Positions 10,675 to 20,700 of a stretch of 64,000 nt of DNA are shown piece by piece. Numbering within the stretch: the stretch's first letter is position 1; every line of letters starts with the position of its first letter. This DNA is from Protea cynaroides. Taxonomy: Eukaryota; Streptophyta; Magnoliopsida; Proteales; Proteaceae. The notes below the pieces were generated by a model. That model did not search any database. It saw only the letters and a program-made list of their open reading frames with translations, and was not told the DNA's origin. The translations under genes were made by a program, and so were the position numbers. The stretch spans positions 70,666,896 to 70,730,895 of the forward strand of contig CM053269.1 in assembly GCA_028583415.1 (NCBI GenBank). The letters run 5' to 3'.

Positions 10675-12987
10675 TATCACACCCCAATTCTGCACTATTC
10701 AGAATGGTGTGATGAACCGCTAACAAACCAACGGTTCAACCAGGATCTCAAGTAGGCTATATCCGTGTTATCTAAACTCCACACATCCACATTCATAATC
10801 AGAGTAATATATAATAGCGGAAGTCTTATAGTAAAATGAACTGAGAATCTACTGTGATATTAATATTTAAATAGCAAATTATTCTGTATCAACTGAGACA
10901 TAAATAAATATCAAATACATGTCCATAATAAATCCAAGTAAAGAAAACTTAGAAAATATCTAATCAAATACACATGAGTTGCACTCGCAAGAGGAGTCAT
11001 GTGTATCCACTTCAGCTTCAACTTTCATCGCAGCTACGTTCCCGTACGCTGGAGCATTTACATAATCTTCAACAGTATAACCTGCATCATCAATTAAAAA
11101 TATTCGACGTCGAGGGGTGAGCACACATCATAGCTCAGTGAGCAAACAAAACAATGCAACAATACATATGCATGCAATCAATTCATATCTTTGGTCTGGT
11201 TTATAGTTGTTTGCAATGCACAATAGAAAGGTTGGGTGGTCAAAGGTTAATGTTTATTGACCCTGCCTCTATACACAGGGTGTGGAAGTCCGCCCAAAGG
11301 TTAACGTTTATTGTCATCCCCATCCACCCTAATCATGAACATTATACAACAAAGGTTAACGTTTATTGCTGTATAGTGTCATACCAACACGTAAGCCCCT
11401 GGTGGCGAGGGCTTGCAAACTGGGCTCGCAACTAACCAATCCTAATGCCAAACAGTGTATCCAAGGCCTCACCCCAGCATCCCTCAGAATGTCCATAGAG
11501 ATAGAGCTAAGACCCCCCGGTAGAGTTAGAGACTACAAGGACCGAGACCACCTCCCTGATACTCTACGACATAATAGTTCTGCTAAAGTAATGGCGATAC
11601 GACGATGCTAATGCACAAGACTTGAGGTAGAGATAGAGCTAAAGTACTGAGACTCGCCAAAGGTTAACGTTTATTGACGTTCTCATCACACCTCCCCTGA
11701 TACTCGCTCGCATCAAGTATACCAACCACACACATACAATCACATGCCTATTCCTATCATCATCATCATCATCATCATGTTATAAACAATAAAGTAAATA
11801 TGCATGAACAAGTAATAGAAATATTGGATGACATGTTGTATGCACATTACAAACATAGTCGCATAGAATCAAGCATAGCATTGGACTCAAGGAAAGAGAA
11901 AATAGTTTGTTATTAACCAATTAGTTTAGAGTTCCGTTTCCTCACCTTAGCTTGCTAATAGATACTCTTCCAAGCTTTAGAATCACCTTTATAATGTTAT
12001 TATATTGTTAGAAGACCTAACAAAGTCGATAAAATTTAATTAGAATTTATTCTAATTTTTAAAAACCATTCTGTTAACTGAGGGTCGGAGGTAGGGTCGG
12101 AGTCATGATCGACCCTGGGTGCGGCCCTCCCCAAATCTGGACTTCTAGAACCCTGAGGGTCGATACTCAGGATCACATAGGGTCAGATGGTCATCGACCC
12201 TCTGTGCGACCCTCGGTGGGTTTTGGTCAATTTTCCTTCTTTTAATTCATTCTTCGTATTTGGGCTCATATGACTTGCTCCTACAGTCCATTCAACATGC
12301 ATTCCATGGAATAAAACCATGAATCATCCACCTAAATAGCTTTCATGTATTCTCCCATGGTTTTCCATGAAAACCTAACCATGGGTTGATGGTTTGGGTT
12401 TCTCCGAGATCACACTCTCATCATTATCTAACCTAAGGCCTGTAGAAACTCATGGAATTAGTATCCATACCTGAGAAGAACACTCCTTCTCTGCAACTCT
12501 TCTCCTTTTGCTTTCTTCTCTACCTTGTTTCTCTTCTTCTTATCTTCCTTCTCTTCTCTTTATCTCAATTCAATTAGGGTTGTAAAAGGAGTGAAAGAGG
12601 CTCAGGGACGTCCTTTAAATAGAGTAGAAACATCCTAAAATAAGTCCCTTTGAGATTAGGAAATAATCATAATCGAAATTATGGAAATTTTCTAATTTCA
12701 GTTTCGGCGGCAACTGAGGGTCGATGGGAGGGTCAATGATCCCGACGACCCTAGGTTTCCTAAAGTGTCCGACCCTCCCTGTAAAACAAAGGGTCTGACT
12801 TTCTGTCTTGGGGGGTCCGACCCTCCCTTGCTGGGTATGTGACCCTCCCCCTAATTTAAGTGTTTTTGGGTCGATTTGATACATGGGATCACGATCTCCT
12901 TAACGCCCTTGGTCCATTTGACTCAACCATGATGGGTAAACCTGGTTCAAGGTGATAAGACCAGGTTAGTTTGATACGGGTCTTTCA
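10675..12987 (-). mobile_element. Element B 3' LTR
   Basis: On the minus strand it runs from TGAAAGACCCGTATC (normally TGTAAGACCC; one base changed) to GGGGTGTGATA (normally TGACA). It is very similar along its length to the 5' LTR at 34938-37244. It contains the GGGTCG motif clusters (12070-12230, 12715-12860), a TATTTAAA box near 12615-12625, four copies of AAAGGTTAACGTTTATTG, and the peptide-coding segment 10960-11093. Confidence 0.9.
10960..11093 (-). CDS. LTR-encoded Cys-tail peptide exon, element B 3' LTR copy
   Basis: A 134-nt segment whose frame begins in phase 1 and reads DDAGYTVEDY, then NAPAYG, an acidic stretch, and the tail SCECNSCVFD before TAG. Six other LTR copies in the window have the same length and frame. 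Here the acceptor-like TTTTAG seen in other copies reads TTTTAA, and no in-frame ATG exists within the segment, so it would need an upstream exon. I know no named family for it. The call rests on conservation across copies, not on a database match. Confidence 0.5.
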
Positions 12988-13010
12988 ACTCCCCCCCTAC
13001 TTATAAAAAT
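12988..13010 (-). promoter_or_regulatory. Polypurine tract of element B
   Basis: On the minus strand a GTAGGGGGGGAGT stretch lies directly 5' of the 3' LTR start. It would prime plus-strand synthesis. Confidence 0.75.
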
Positions 13011-13029
13011 TTCATCCTCGAAATTGTAC

Positions 13030-14396
13030 GTACCTTCTGAATCAAATAAGTGAGGGTATTGCTTTCGCATAACATTTTCTTCTTCCCATGTAATTTATTC
13101 CATATCTCTACTTTTCCAGGTGACCTTAACATAATAGATATCTCGGTTGCGTAGTTGTTGAACCTTTCGATTGGTGATTTCAGTTGGTGTTACTTCGAAT
13201 GTCAAATCATCAGTCAATTCTGATAAATCTACTGTCAAAATGTGCGTTGGATCCTTGACATACTTCTTCAATAGGGAAATATGAAATACGTCATGCACAC
13301 TTGACATAGATGGTGGTAGTGCTAACTGATAAGCCACTTTCTCACGCTTAGCTAAAATCTCATACGGCCTGACATATCTTGGACTTAGTTTCCCTTTCTA
13401 TCCGAACCTTTTCAATCCTCGCATAGGCGATACCTTCAAAAATACTTTATCACCTACAGCGAACTCTAGATCTCTACGTCGAGTATTTGCATATTGCTTC
13501 TGATGGTTCTGAGCTGTTCTCACTCTTTCCTTGATAATGTCGACCACTCGACAAGTCTCTTCAACAAATTCTGGTCCAACAAATACTACGTTCTCCAACT
13601 TCATTCCAAAATAAAGGAGTTCGATACTTTCTGCCATACAGTGCTTCATAGGGTGACATCTGTATAGTAGCCTGATAGCTATTGTTATAAGTGAAATCGA
13701 TCAGTGGTAATCTTTCATCCCATGATCCTTTGAAGTCAATTACACATGCTCGTAGCATATCTTCTAAAATCTGGATTGTACGCTCTGACTGTCCATCTGT
13801 CTGTGGGTGGAATGCAGTACTGAACTTCAATGTTGTACCCATAGCCTTTTGTAATCCCTCCCAAAACTTGGAAGTAAATCGTGGATCTCTATCGGACACA
13901 ATGCTCTCTGGTACACCATGTAACTGAACAATATTATCCAGATACAGCTTTGCTAACTTTTCCAGTGTATACTGAGGTCTTATCAGTATGAAGCGAGCTG
14001 TTTTAGTTAGACGGTCTACAATCACCCAAACTGCGTCAACTACTCGAGGAGTCAGTGGTAACCCAGTGACGAAGTCCATAGTGATGCAGTCCCATTTCCA
14101 TACTGGTTCTGGTAACGGCTGTAACAGTCCTGCGGGTCTTTGTCGTTCAACCTTTACTTTCTGACAATTTAGGCATTGAAACACGAACTTAGCCACATCT
14201 ACTTTCATTCCTCTCCACCAATATAGTTTCTTTAGATCATGATACATTTTTGTACTTCCAGGATGTATCGAATAGATGGTGGTATGGGCTTCTTTCATAA
14301 GTCGGTGTCTAATGTCCACACTTTTTGTTTTGGGTACACATATTCTTCCTTTGTACTTCAGTACCTTTTCTTCGTCCAAGGTGAACTCAGTGTTAG
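13030..14396 (-). pseudogene. Element B integrase and chromodomain
   Basis: Integrase joins the element DNA to the genome. The frame from 14396 down has the zinc-binding HHCC region (H-x7-H, then CLNC about 30 residues on) and the three catalytic acidic residues in ITMDFVTGLP, IVSDRDPRFTSKFW and GQSERTIQ. A frameshift near 13570-13600 moves to the C-terminal domain (ETCRVVD to GDKVFLKVSPMRGLKRFG), and a break near 13390 leads to a chromodomain-like end (RKVQQLRNRDIYYVKVTW, 13095-13200). The N-terminal side is cut by element A at 14401. The catalytic triad is intact, but the frameshifts break the protein. Confidence 0.85.
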
Positions 14397-14708
14397 TCCT
14401 ATGTAAGACCCGCACTCTGAAAACCCGGTCTAACCTTGGTTTCGTGTCGTGACAGGTCTTTCGATCATCACCGAGCCAGACGGGGCAAGCGGATAACAAA
14501 CAGGTACGAAATCGAACCGAAGTCGACCAATTATACCTGATTTTAGGTATACCGGTCGATGGTACCGGTCTTGGTACTGGTCGACCGGTATGGCCTGTAC
14601 AGTTATGTGCGGGAATTTGGAAATTGGTCTCTGCGGGTCCCGCTTTCCTGATTTCGAATCCTAAAAGTTTCCTAATCCTAGTAGGGTTACTAAACCCTAT
14701 TTCTAGCC

Positions 14709-14716
14709 TATAAATA
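14709..14716 (+). promoter_or_regulatory. TATA box of element A 5' LTR
   Basis: TATAAATA about 310 bp into the LTR, followed by a pyrimidine-rich stretch suited to a start site near 14740. The same box is at 24566-24573 in the 3' LTR. Family B LTRs have TATTTAAA in the corresponding place. Confidence 0.65.
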
Positions 14717-14739
14717 CACCCTTAAACCCCCTCAAATCC

Positions 14740-14857
14740 TTTCCATTGTCTCTCGCAAACCCTAGAGAAGAGAAAAGAGCTTGGAAAGGAGAAGGGGCTA
14801 GGAAGAAGAAGGAGCCGCCATTACCGTTCGACGAAGCTCACGCTACGCCTGTCAACG
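14740..14857 (+). other. Putative first exon of the LTR transcript (element A)
   Basis: It lies just after the TATA box and ends AACG before the strong donor consensus GTAAGT (14858). Read in the phase that fits the next exon it is open and Lys/Glu-rich, ending in KKKEPPLPFDEAHATPVN. There is no ATG in this frame, so translation of it is unproven. The 3' LTR copy has the same donor at 24715. Confidence 0.4.
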
Positions 14858-15378
14858 GTAAGTGCTTGAATCCATCTTCTTACCCTATGTTAGTTGTGTG
14901 GGTGGATCAATACCATGCAAAGTAGGTATTGATCTAAAACCCTAAATTGGTCAATAAACCCTAAGTTGCCGTCAAACCCTAGATTCGAGTTTCGAGATGA
15001 TATTCATCGAAACGAGCCTTGAATGAGTTGGGGATAACTCTAACTCAAAGCCTAGACTTAGAATGGATAGGAGAAACCCTGAAAATCCATGGAGGATGAT
15101 CGACGGCAGTAAAAAAAAAACCATGTATGGTCTTTCGGAGACATACCGATCGACTATACCGGTTGCACATAGTGCGACCGGTATGTTGCGACCGCTACCT
15201 CTCGGGAGGTTGTCTGTGGGGGACCGGCTGACCATACCGGTCGCCAGTCTTTCCCACAGAGCTGCGACCGGTACATGCCACCGGTCAGCTCTGTGAGGGT
15301 ATTTTGTAACCCTGTTGGTTTCCGACCAACATGAAACCCTAAACAATATATTCTAATGAAACCCTAATAATATTGTAG

Positions 15379-15438
15379 GACTTTGTGACTTATCGTTTGG
15401 ACCTTGCGACGTGGAGCAAGTTATTGAACGAGCGTCAG
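15379..15438 (+). other. Putative second exon of the LTR transcript (element A)
   Basis: A 60-nt block bounded by ATTGTAG on the left and CAG/GTAAGG on the right, both good splice consensus. It is open in the phase that joins the first block to the peptide exon (LCDLSFGPCDVEQVIERAS). The 3' LTR copy is at 25236-25295 with identical boundaries. Family B has a comparable block with an AAG/GTGAGG donor, but that phase meets a stop there. Confidence 0.4.
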
Positions 15439-16341
15439 GTAAGGGAATCTGACCTAAACCTAATAATTAATGGACAGTAAATCGTTGTTAATCATTGAAT
15501 ATCTATGATGTGATGTTTGTGCATATTCACATACCATCCTTTACTTTCAGTTATTATTATTGTTCATGCATTCATAGGATGTGATTGTTAAGCATGTGAT
15601 TGTTTTCGTTGGTGTGTGGAGTGGGGCATGGGCCTGGGATCGTTCTTCACACTGGCACTTTTTGTAGTATTCTGTCTTAACATGCTTGGTACGGGTGGGG
15701 TATCAGAGGAAGGTCGTGGTACGGTGGTCTCCGATATTGATGTTGTCCCGGCCATCGTTGTATGGTACTGAGGATTCCGAGTCGACGCTGGCTTGTCCAC
15801 GATGCTTTAGCACTATCTCTATGCCGTAGGGAGTTATGTTGGGATAGGGTCTAACCTGGTATTGTTTCTATCCTAGTGGGTTAGTTGCGGATAGGGTATC
15901 GGGGGGAGGTGAGGTATTGTGGTCTCCGGCCCGGCCCGACGCTCTAGCTCTATCTCTATGCCGTAGACGGCTGTGCTGGGATAGAGCATACATTGTTGAC
16001 ATATAGGATTGGTTAGTTGCGAGCCCATTTTGCGAGCCCTGGCCAGTAGGGGCTTAGGTACTGGTATGGGTAGAGTATCAAGGGAGGTGCGGGTATACCT
16101 TAGCTCTATCTCTATTCCATGATGGGTGCATGTGGGTTGGTGGTAGTGTGATCTACTGTGCGATGCCACACACTCGTGTATAGAGGTGCGGGGGGCCACC
16201 AAACCTTTCTATAGCACATTGCAAACTTAAAACCAGACTATAGCATAAAATGATTGTTACTCATGCATAATATTGTGAAACTGTCTTATTGTCTTACTGA
16301 GCTGTGTTGTGAGCTCACCCTTTGTGCACATCTTGTTTTAG

Positions 16342-16475
16342 ATATGGATGCAGGTTATACTGTGGACGATTATGTGAACGCTTCGGCGTATGGAGGTGTA
16401 GCTGCTCTGGATGTACAGGCAGGAGAGGACGAGCATGACGCTTCATGCGAGTGCCCTTTTTGTGTGTACCTGTGA
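16342..16475 (+). CDS. LTR-encoded Cys-tail peptide exon, element A 5' LTR copy
   Basis: It follows the acceptor-like TTGTTTTAG. The frame reads MDAGYTVDDY, NASAYGG, a hydrophobic then acidic stretch (GEDEHDASCECPFCVYL) and TGA; 43 codons plus the stop. Seven copies in the window share exactly this length, and differences between families A and B fall mostly on third codon positions or are conservative. The tail Cys-x-Cys-x2-Cys is invariant. Here an in-frame ATG lies at the third base, so a short peptide could start within the exon. The function is unknown and I recognise no family. Confidence 0.55.
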
Positions 16476-16764
16476 TGGATTTTTATTTAGTTGTCTCAGT
16501 TATTTTTGTTTGATATTAAAGGGATGTAATAGATATTTATTTTATGTGATTGAATTTGGATAATGGGATATTTATTTAAATTATCAATAGATACTCAGTT
16601 CATTCTATTTAAAGTCTTCCATTGTATATTTATATTCGATTGTGGTTATGTGTAATGGTTTGTATGGGTGGACACGGCCTATTCGAGATCCTGGTGTGAA
16701 CCGTTGGTTCAATGACGGTTCACTCACACCGTTCTGGTTGGATCAGAATTGGGGTGTGACAACT

Positions 16765-16776
16765 TGGTATCAGAGC
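16765..16776 (+). promoter_or_regulatory. Primer-binding site of element A (initiator tRNA-Met type)
   Basis: TGGTATCAGAGC, complementary to the 3' end of plant initiator tRNA-Met, starts four bases after the LTR end. Confidence 0.9.
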
Positions 16777-17086
16777 CCTCGGGCTCTGTTCCAACAAACC
16801 ATGCTGCACTTAACTGGGTCGATGAACTGAGTTACGATGTTTAAAAAATATTAATACAAACACACCCTAAGCATTGTTTGATACCTGAGACGGACTAAGA
16901 AAGAGAATAATGTACTATTCCAAATATGAAACTTAATATGTGCACATACATTGGTTAGGAAAAACCATGAACTTTCATTAAATAGAAAAGTGTATCAAAA
17001 GTAATAGTGCTACAGGGTACAGTCCACAAACCGGAAAGTTACCCTGTTATATAAACCGTCATATGAAAAGAAAAGTAAATGGGAAA

Positions 17087-18337
17087 TCATGGGGTAGGAG
17101 GCCTGGGAGGAATGGGGTCAGCTATATCATAGTCCCGCTCGTATGCGACCTTAAGCCAATGCACCTGGTCCTGAGTCACCCGTAGACTACGAGCCAGGCG
17201 TCCCAACTCCTGACCCATCTCTCGCTGAGACTCCAGGATGACCCTTCGGGTGTCCCCGATCTCAGTGAACATACTCAACACTGAGTCGGGAGGGGGCTGA
17301 GATGGCCCAGCTGTGGGAACAGATGGTAGTGGTACAGGTGCAGGCTGTGGGGCATGCACTGGTGCTTCCCCAGCTACATCGTCATCATCATCATCACCCA
17401 TCGCTGCCGCATAGGCCGCATTGGCCGCGGCGGCTGCTACTCTCCCAAGTGGAGGAGGGCGAGCCTCCAACTCATCATCACTAACTGGCAGATCAACCAT
17501 CTGCATCCTCTGAATGGCGTCCCAGTCTAAATCAGACGTCATAGTGTCCTCGACGGTCACCTCGCCCCTCATGCTCACGCCCAGATGGCGAAGAAGAAAG
17601 GTAATGAGACGACCGTAGGGAAGGTTACTGGCCTGATCGGCCAGGGTCGCCTGATGCATAGTCCTAATGATGAGGTATGGGAGAGAGACCCGTTCTCCAG
17701 TGCAGATGCAGTAAATGATGTACTGAGTGAGCTGGGATAACTCACCATAATGGCCGCTCTGGGGGACGATGTTGTGCTGGACGATGCGACTGTAGACCCG
17801 AGGTACAGGTCTCAAGCTAGCCGCTTTCATAGGAGCTCCAGGGTTCAGTATCTGATGAGCTATCTCCCGGCGCAGGTCCTCAGTCAAGTAGCCCTTCGCT
17901 TTGGGAGGGCAATACACTAGGTCTCCATCATTAGGAACCCCTAGAAGGTTGGCCAGCTGGTGGGTGTTGAATGAGATGTGTACACCCCTGACATAACTGG
18001 AGATACGTAAATCCCTACCTTGGTTGGGATCATTCACATTTCCGTGCAGCTCCAGGTTAGCAAAGAAATGCTTAACCAGATTGGGACGAGTGGTGTAGGT
18101 GTAAGAGATGACGGGCGACCAACCAAGCCTGTCAAAAGCCGCTCGAACGTCGAATCGGTCTAGCTGCTCCAAGTTAACTCGACGCCCAGATTCTATATTC
18201 TTGTTATCGAACCATGGAAATCGAGCTTGTGCTTCCAGAGAACGGAACCATTGCTCATCCAATTGGGGAACTGGTGGTTGTGGGGCACGTGAACTCGAGT
18301 CGTGGGGACGCTTGCCAAGAGCACGTCTAGGAGCCAT
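17087..18337 (-). CDS. Antisense accessory ORF of element A, putative plant transposon protein domain
   Basis: An uninterrupted 416-residue frame lies opposite to gag-pol, between the primer site and gag. Residues about 60-250 match the pattern I know as the putative plant transposon protein domain: GWSPVISY, a Phe-x-Asn-Leu helix, SYVRGVHISF, LANLLGVP, then RVYSRIVQHNIVPQSGHYGELS, SLPYLIIRTM and LPYGRLITFLLRHLGV. The C-terminal third has an acidic Ala-rich linker, a Pro-rich stretch and a final helical segment. The homologue in element B (31035-34633) is broken. The start Met follows an A-rich leader. Extra antisense ORFs occur in some plant gypsy groups; their role is not established. It is the only long intact frame in the element. 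Confidence 0.8.
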   Translation of the reverse strand: MAPRRALGKRPHDSSSRAPQPPVPQLDEQWFRSLEAQARFPWFDNKNIESGRRVNLEQLDRFDVRAAFDRLGWSPVISYTYTTRPNLVKHFFANLELHGNVNDPNQGRDLRISSYVRGVHISFNTHQLANLLGVPNDGDLVYCPPKAKGYLTEDLRREIAHQILNPGAPMKAASLRPVPRVYSRIVQHNIVPQSGHYGELSQLTQYIIYCICTGERVSLPYLIIRTMHQATLADQASNLPYGRLITFLLRHLGVSMRGEVTVEDTMTSDLDWDAIQRMQMVDLPVSDDELEARPPPLGRVAAAAANAAYAAAMGDDDDDDVAGEAPVHAPQPAPVPLPSVPTAGPSQPPPDSVLSMFTEIGDTRRVILESQREMGQELGRLARSLRVTQDQVHWLKVAYERDYDIADPIPPRPPTP

Positions 18338-18775
18338 TTAAACTGCAAAACAAATGAGAAACAAGTAAAAAGTTAGAAATTGTCGAAATTTTTGAAATTT
18401 CGGCAGCGTAACGGCTATAATTCAAGAAAAAGCCTCGAACTCACCCAAAACATGGGGAGGAGGACTTACGTAACCCCCACACTCTTCAACAAACCAACCA
18501 TAAGCTATTATAACAAGAAATTGCAAGGAAATTTCAAGAAATTAAGAAAAATCAAGAAAATTCAAAAAAATGGGAAAAACCTAGGTCAAAAGAGGAAAAA
18601 TTTGATTTTTAGGAAAACCGTTCGGTGGAACCCCAAATTAGTTGAGGGCTTTTGCTCTTGGGGGTCCCTAAACCCTTTCCAAGCCGAAGAAAAGGAATTT
18701 CTACGGTTAAATCATCTCGAACAAAGAAAAACCTAAATTTCTACATAAAGACGATATGGGAAATTCCTATAAATA

Positions 18776-18802
18776 TGAGAGAGAGAGAGAGAGAGAGAGA
18801 GA
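18776..18802. repeat. (GA)n microsatellite
   Basis: Eleven or more GA units in the leader of element A, upstream of the antisense ORF. Confidence 0.95.
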
Positions 18803-18954
18803 CCTACCTGTAGACGATGTGCTAGGTCTTAAATGGAAGGAATCGGCTTCTAAGAGTACCGGTCAGACTGTAGCAACTCGGAACCCAGAGGAGAATCGCC
18901 ACCGGAGAGAAAGAAGAAAAGAAAAGTGAGAAATTCTCACTTTTTCGTGATTTT

Positions 18955-19210
18955 TAAAGCCATTTTGGGCATACCGGTCGACGGTTATGCCTATACCGGT
19001 CGACCGGTATCAACCCAGGTGTGCGACCGCTATGTCTCGGCCAGAAAAATTTTCTGACCGGTCGACTATACCGGTCGCAACACTGTGTACAGAGTGTCGA
19101 CCGGTATCTCCTAGACATGCGACCGGTACGTCTCGGCCAGAAATTTAATTCTGACCGGTCGACTATACCGGCCGCATACTGTTCCACAGGGGTGCGACCG
19201 GTACCCCCCA
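18955..19210. repeat. Cluster of ACCGGTCG motifs in the element A leader
   Basis: About a dozen copies of ACCGGT, often as ATACCGGTCG or CGACCGGTAT in both orientations, within 250 bp. Two copies of CTGACCGGTCGACTATACCG (19056, 19152) define a longer unit also present in the LTR at about 15147-15165. In element B the corresponding leader carries GGGTCGA motifs instead. Confidence 0.85.
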
Positions 19211-19365
19211 AAGAGCCAGAAAATTTAAATAAAAATTTATAAAATTGTGTAAATTGAAATGTTACTTCTCGACTATTTTTCCCTGTATTATTCAAGACTA
19301 ACACTACTATTATTGATGTTCTCACGTGTTATGTCTTCTTCTCAGATCCAAATAAATAGTCTGAG

Positions 19366-20640
19366 ATGGCAGGTGGAAACGGTCGAAGGGGTCGGAAGCG
19401 TCATCAGGCCAGGATGCGCCTAGAAGAAGAGCAAGCTGAGTAAGACCAGGTTAGATAAACCAGTCCTGAAGTAGAGGAGGAACAGGTCCCGGAAGTACCG
19501 ACAGAATTACCGGACCCACCCCACAGGAATTCCGAGACCATTGTTACAAACTTGGTCTATCAGATGCAAGCTCAACAGAAGGAATTTTTGAGCGAAGTAC
19601 TAAAGATGCTCAGGCCAGCAGGTTCTGTTCCCGCTGGAAATACACCTGAGTCAGGAGGAATTAACACTACCCAACCGGTGCAGAGTAGCCCAAGGCCGAG
19701 GGGCCAAGCACAGAATGTACCACCACCGCATCGGTTTCCGTCGCCTTCTGCGTATCCGGGGGCGTATCCGTATCCACCACCATGGTACGGAGCAGACACA
19801 CAGGGACAGCATGATCTGAGCAGGTCAGTGGACAGATTCTTGAAGTTGAAACCTTCATCGTTCACAGGCAGGACAGGGAAACCATTGTGGCCAGCACAGT
19901 GGGTTTTCGAAATGGAAAAGAACTTTCGACTAATGACTTGCACTGAGGAGGAGAAGGTTCTGTTTGCCACTCATATGCTGAGAGAAGACGCAAATGCTTG
20001 GTGGAATTTCACACGGGCATATCTGGAGAATAAGTACACACTAGTTGACTGGGAAGTGTTTAAAGTGGCTTTCTTCGACAAATACTTCCCAAAGAGCTTC
20101 GGAGATCAAATGGAGAGAGAGTTTCTCAACTCGCAGCAGGTCGGTCGGCCGTAGATGCATATCGGCCAGAGGTACGAAGAGCTGTTCTTCTTCGCACCAG
20201 CCAAGTATGCGGGAAGAGGAGACAAAGATACGTAGGTTCACCATGGGACTACGTGGGAGCATCGAGAGAGCACCTTTTGGGTCCGGACAAGAAGACCAGT
20301 GCAGGTTGCGAGGGTGATAGAGTCCAGTCAGAGGGACAGCTTCTTCGCTCAGAACAGGGGAGTGAAGAGATCTGCTGGAGAGAGCTCGGGTGGCGGTAAT
20401 ACTAGACCATTCTGCCCATACGGGGGGCAGACCGTTACAGCACCTGCGAGAAACAACCTGACACCACCTGTGCCATAATTCGCCAGACCCAACCCAAATA
20501 TTAAATGTTATAACTGTCAGCAGCTGGGACATGTTGCAAGGAACTGCACCCTACCTAAGAAGCAAGCTCCCCAGCAAGCAAGAGTTTATGCGGTCACCAC
20601 TGAAGAGGCAGTCGCATCACCTGATGTGGTAAGCGGTACG
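19366..20640 (+). pseudogene. Element A gag
   Basis: Starts ATGGCAGG at 19366, soon after an acceptor-like TTCTTCTCAG, with a basic N-terminus (GGNGRRGRKRHQ). Two stops occur at 19441 and 19456. The capsid domain follows in the same frame: LKPSSFTGRTGKPLWPAQWV, LFATHMLREDANAWW, FFDKYFPKSF. Stops at 20152 and 20232 and a shift break the RYEELFFF region. The zinc knuckle CYNCQQLGHVARNC is at 20506-20547 and is intact. Gag would form the particle and bind the RNA. Element B's gag is the closest relative in the window. Confidence 0.85.
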
Positions 20641-20700
20641 ACTTTATCCCTTACTATTTAGTTTATTCTTTCAGTTGCATGAGCATGTAGAACTAAGGGG

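Larger units (their letters stand above)
14402..16761 (+). mobile_element. Element A 5' LTR
   Basis: Runs from TGTAAGACCCGCACTC to GGGGTGTGACA. Visible parts are ACCGGTCG motif clusters (14545-14605, 15140-15295), a TATA box (14709-14716), exon-like blocks at about 14740-14857, 15379-15438 and 16342-16475, and three modules that each end in TAGCTCTATCTCTAT or a variant (near 15806, 15943, 16101). Confidence 0.95.

Noticed and set aside
14972..15346. ORFs of 77-124 codons on both strands in the ACCGGT cluster, repeated at 24829-25203
   Set aside because: They are open by chance in the palindromic motif cluster, occur on both strands, and overlap the putative intron of the LTR transcript.
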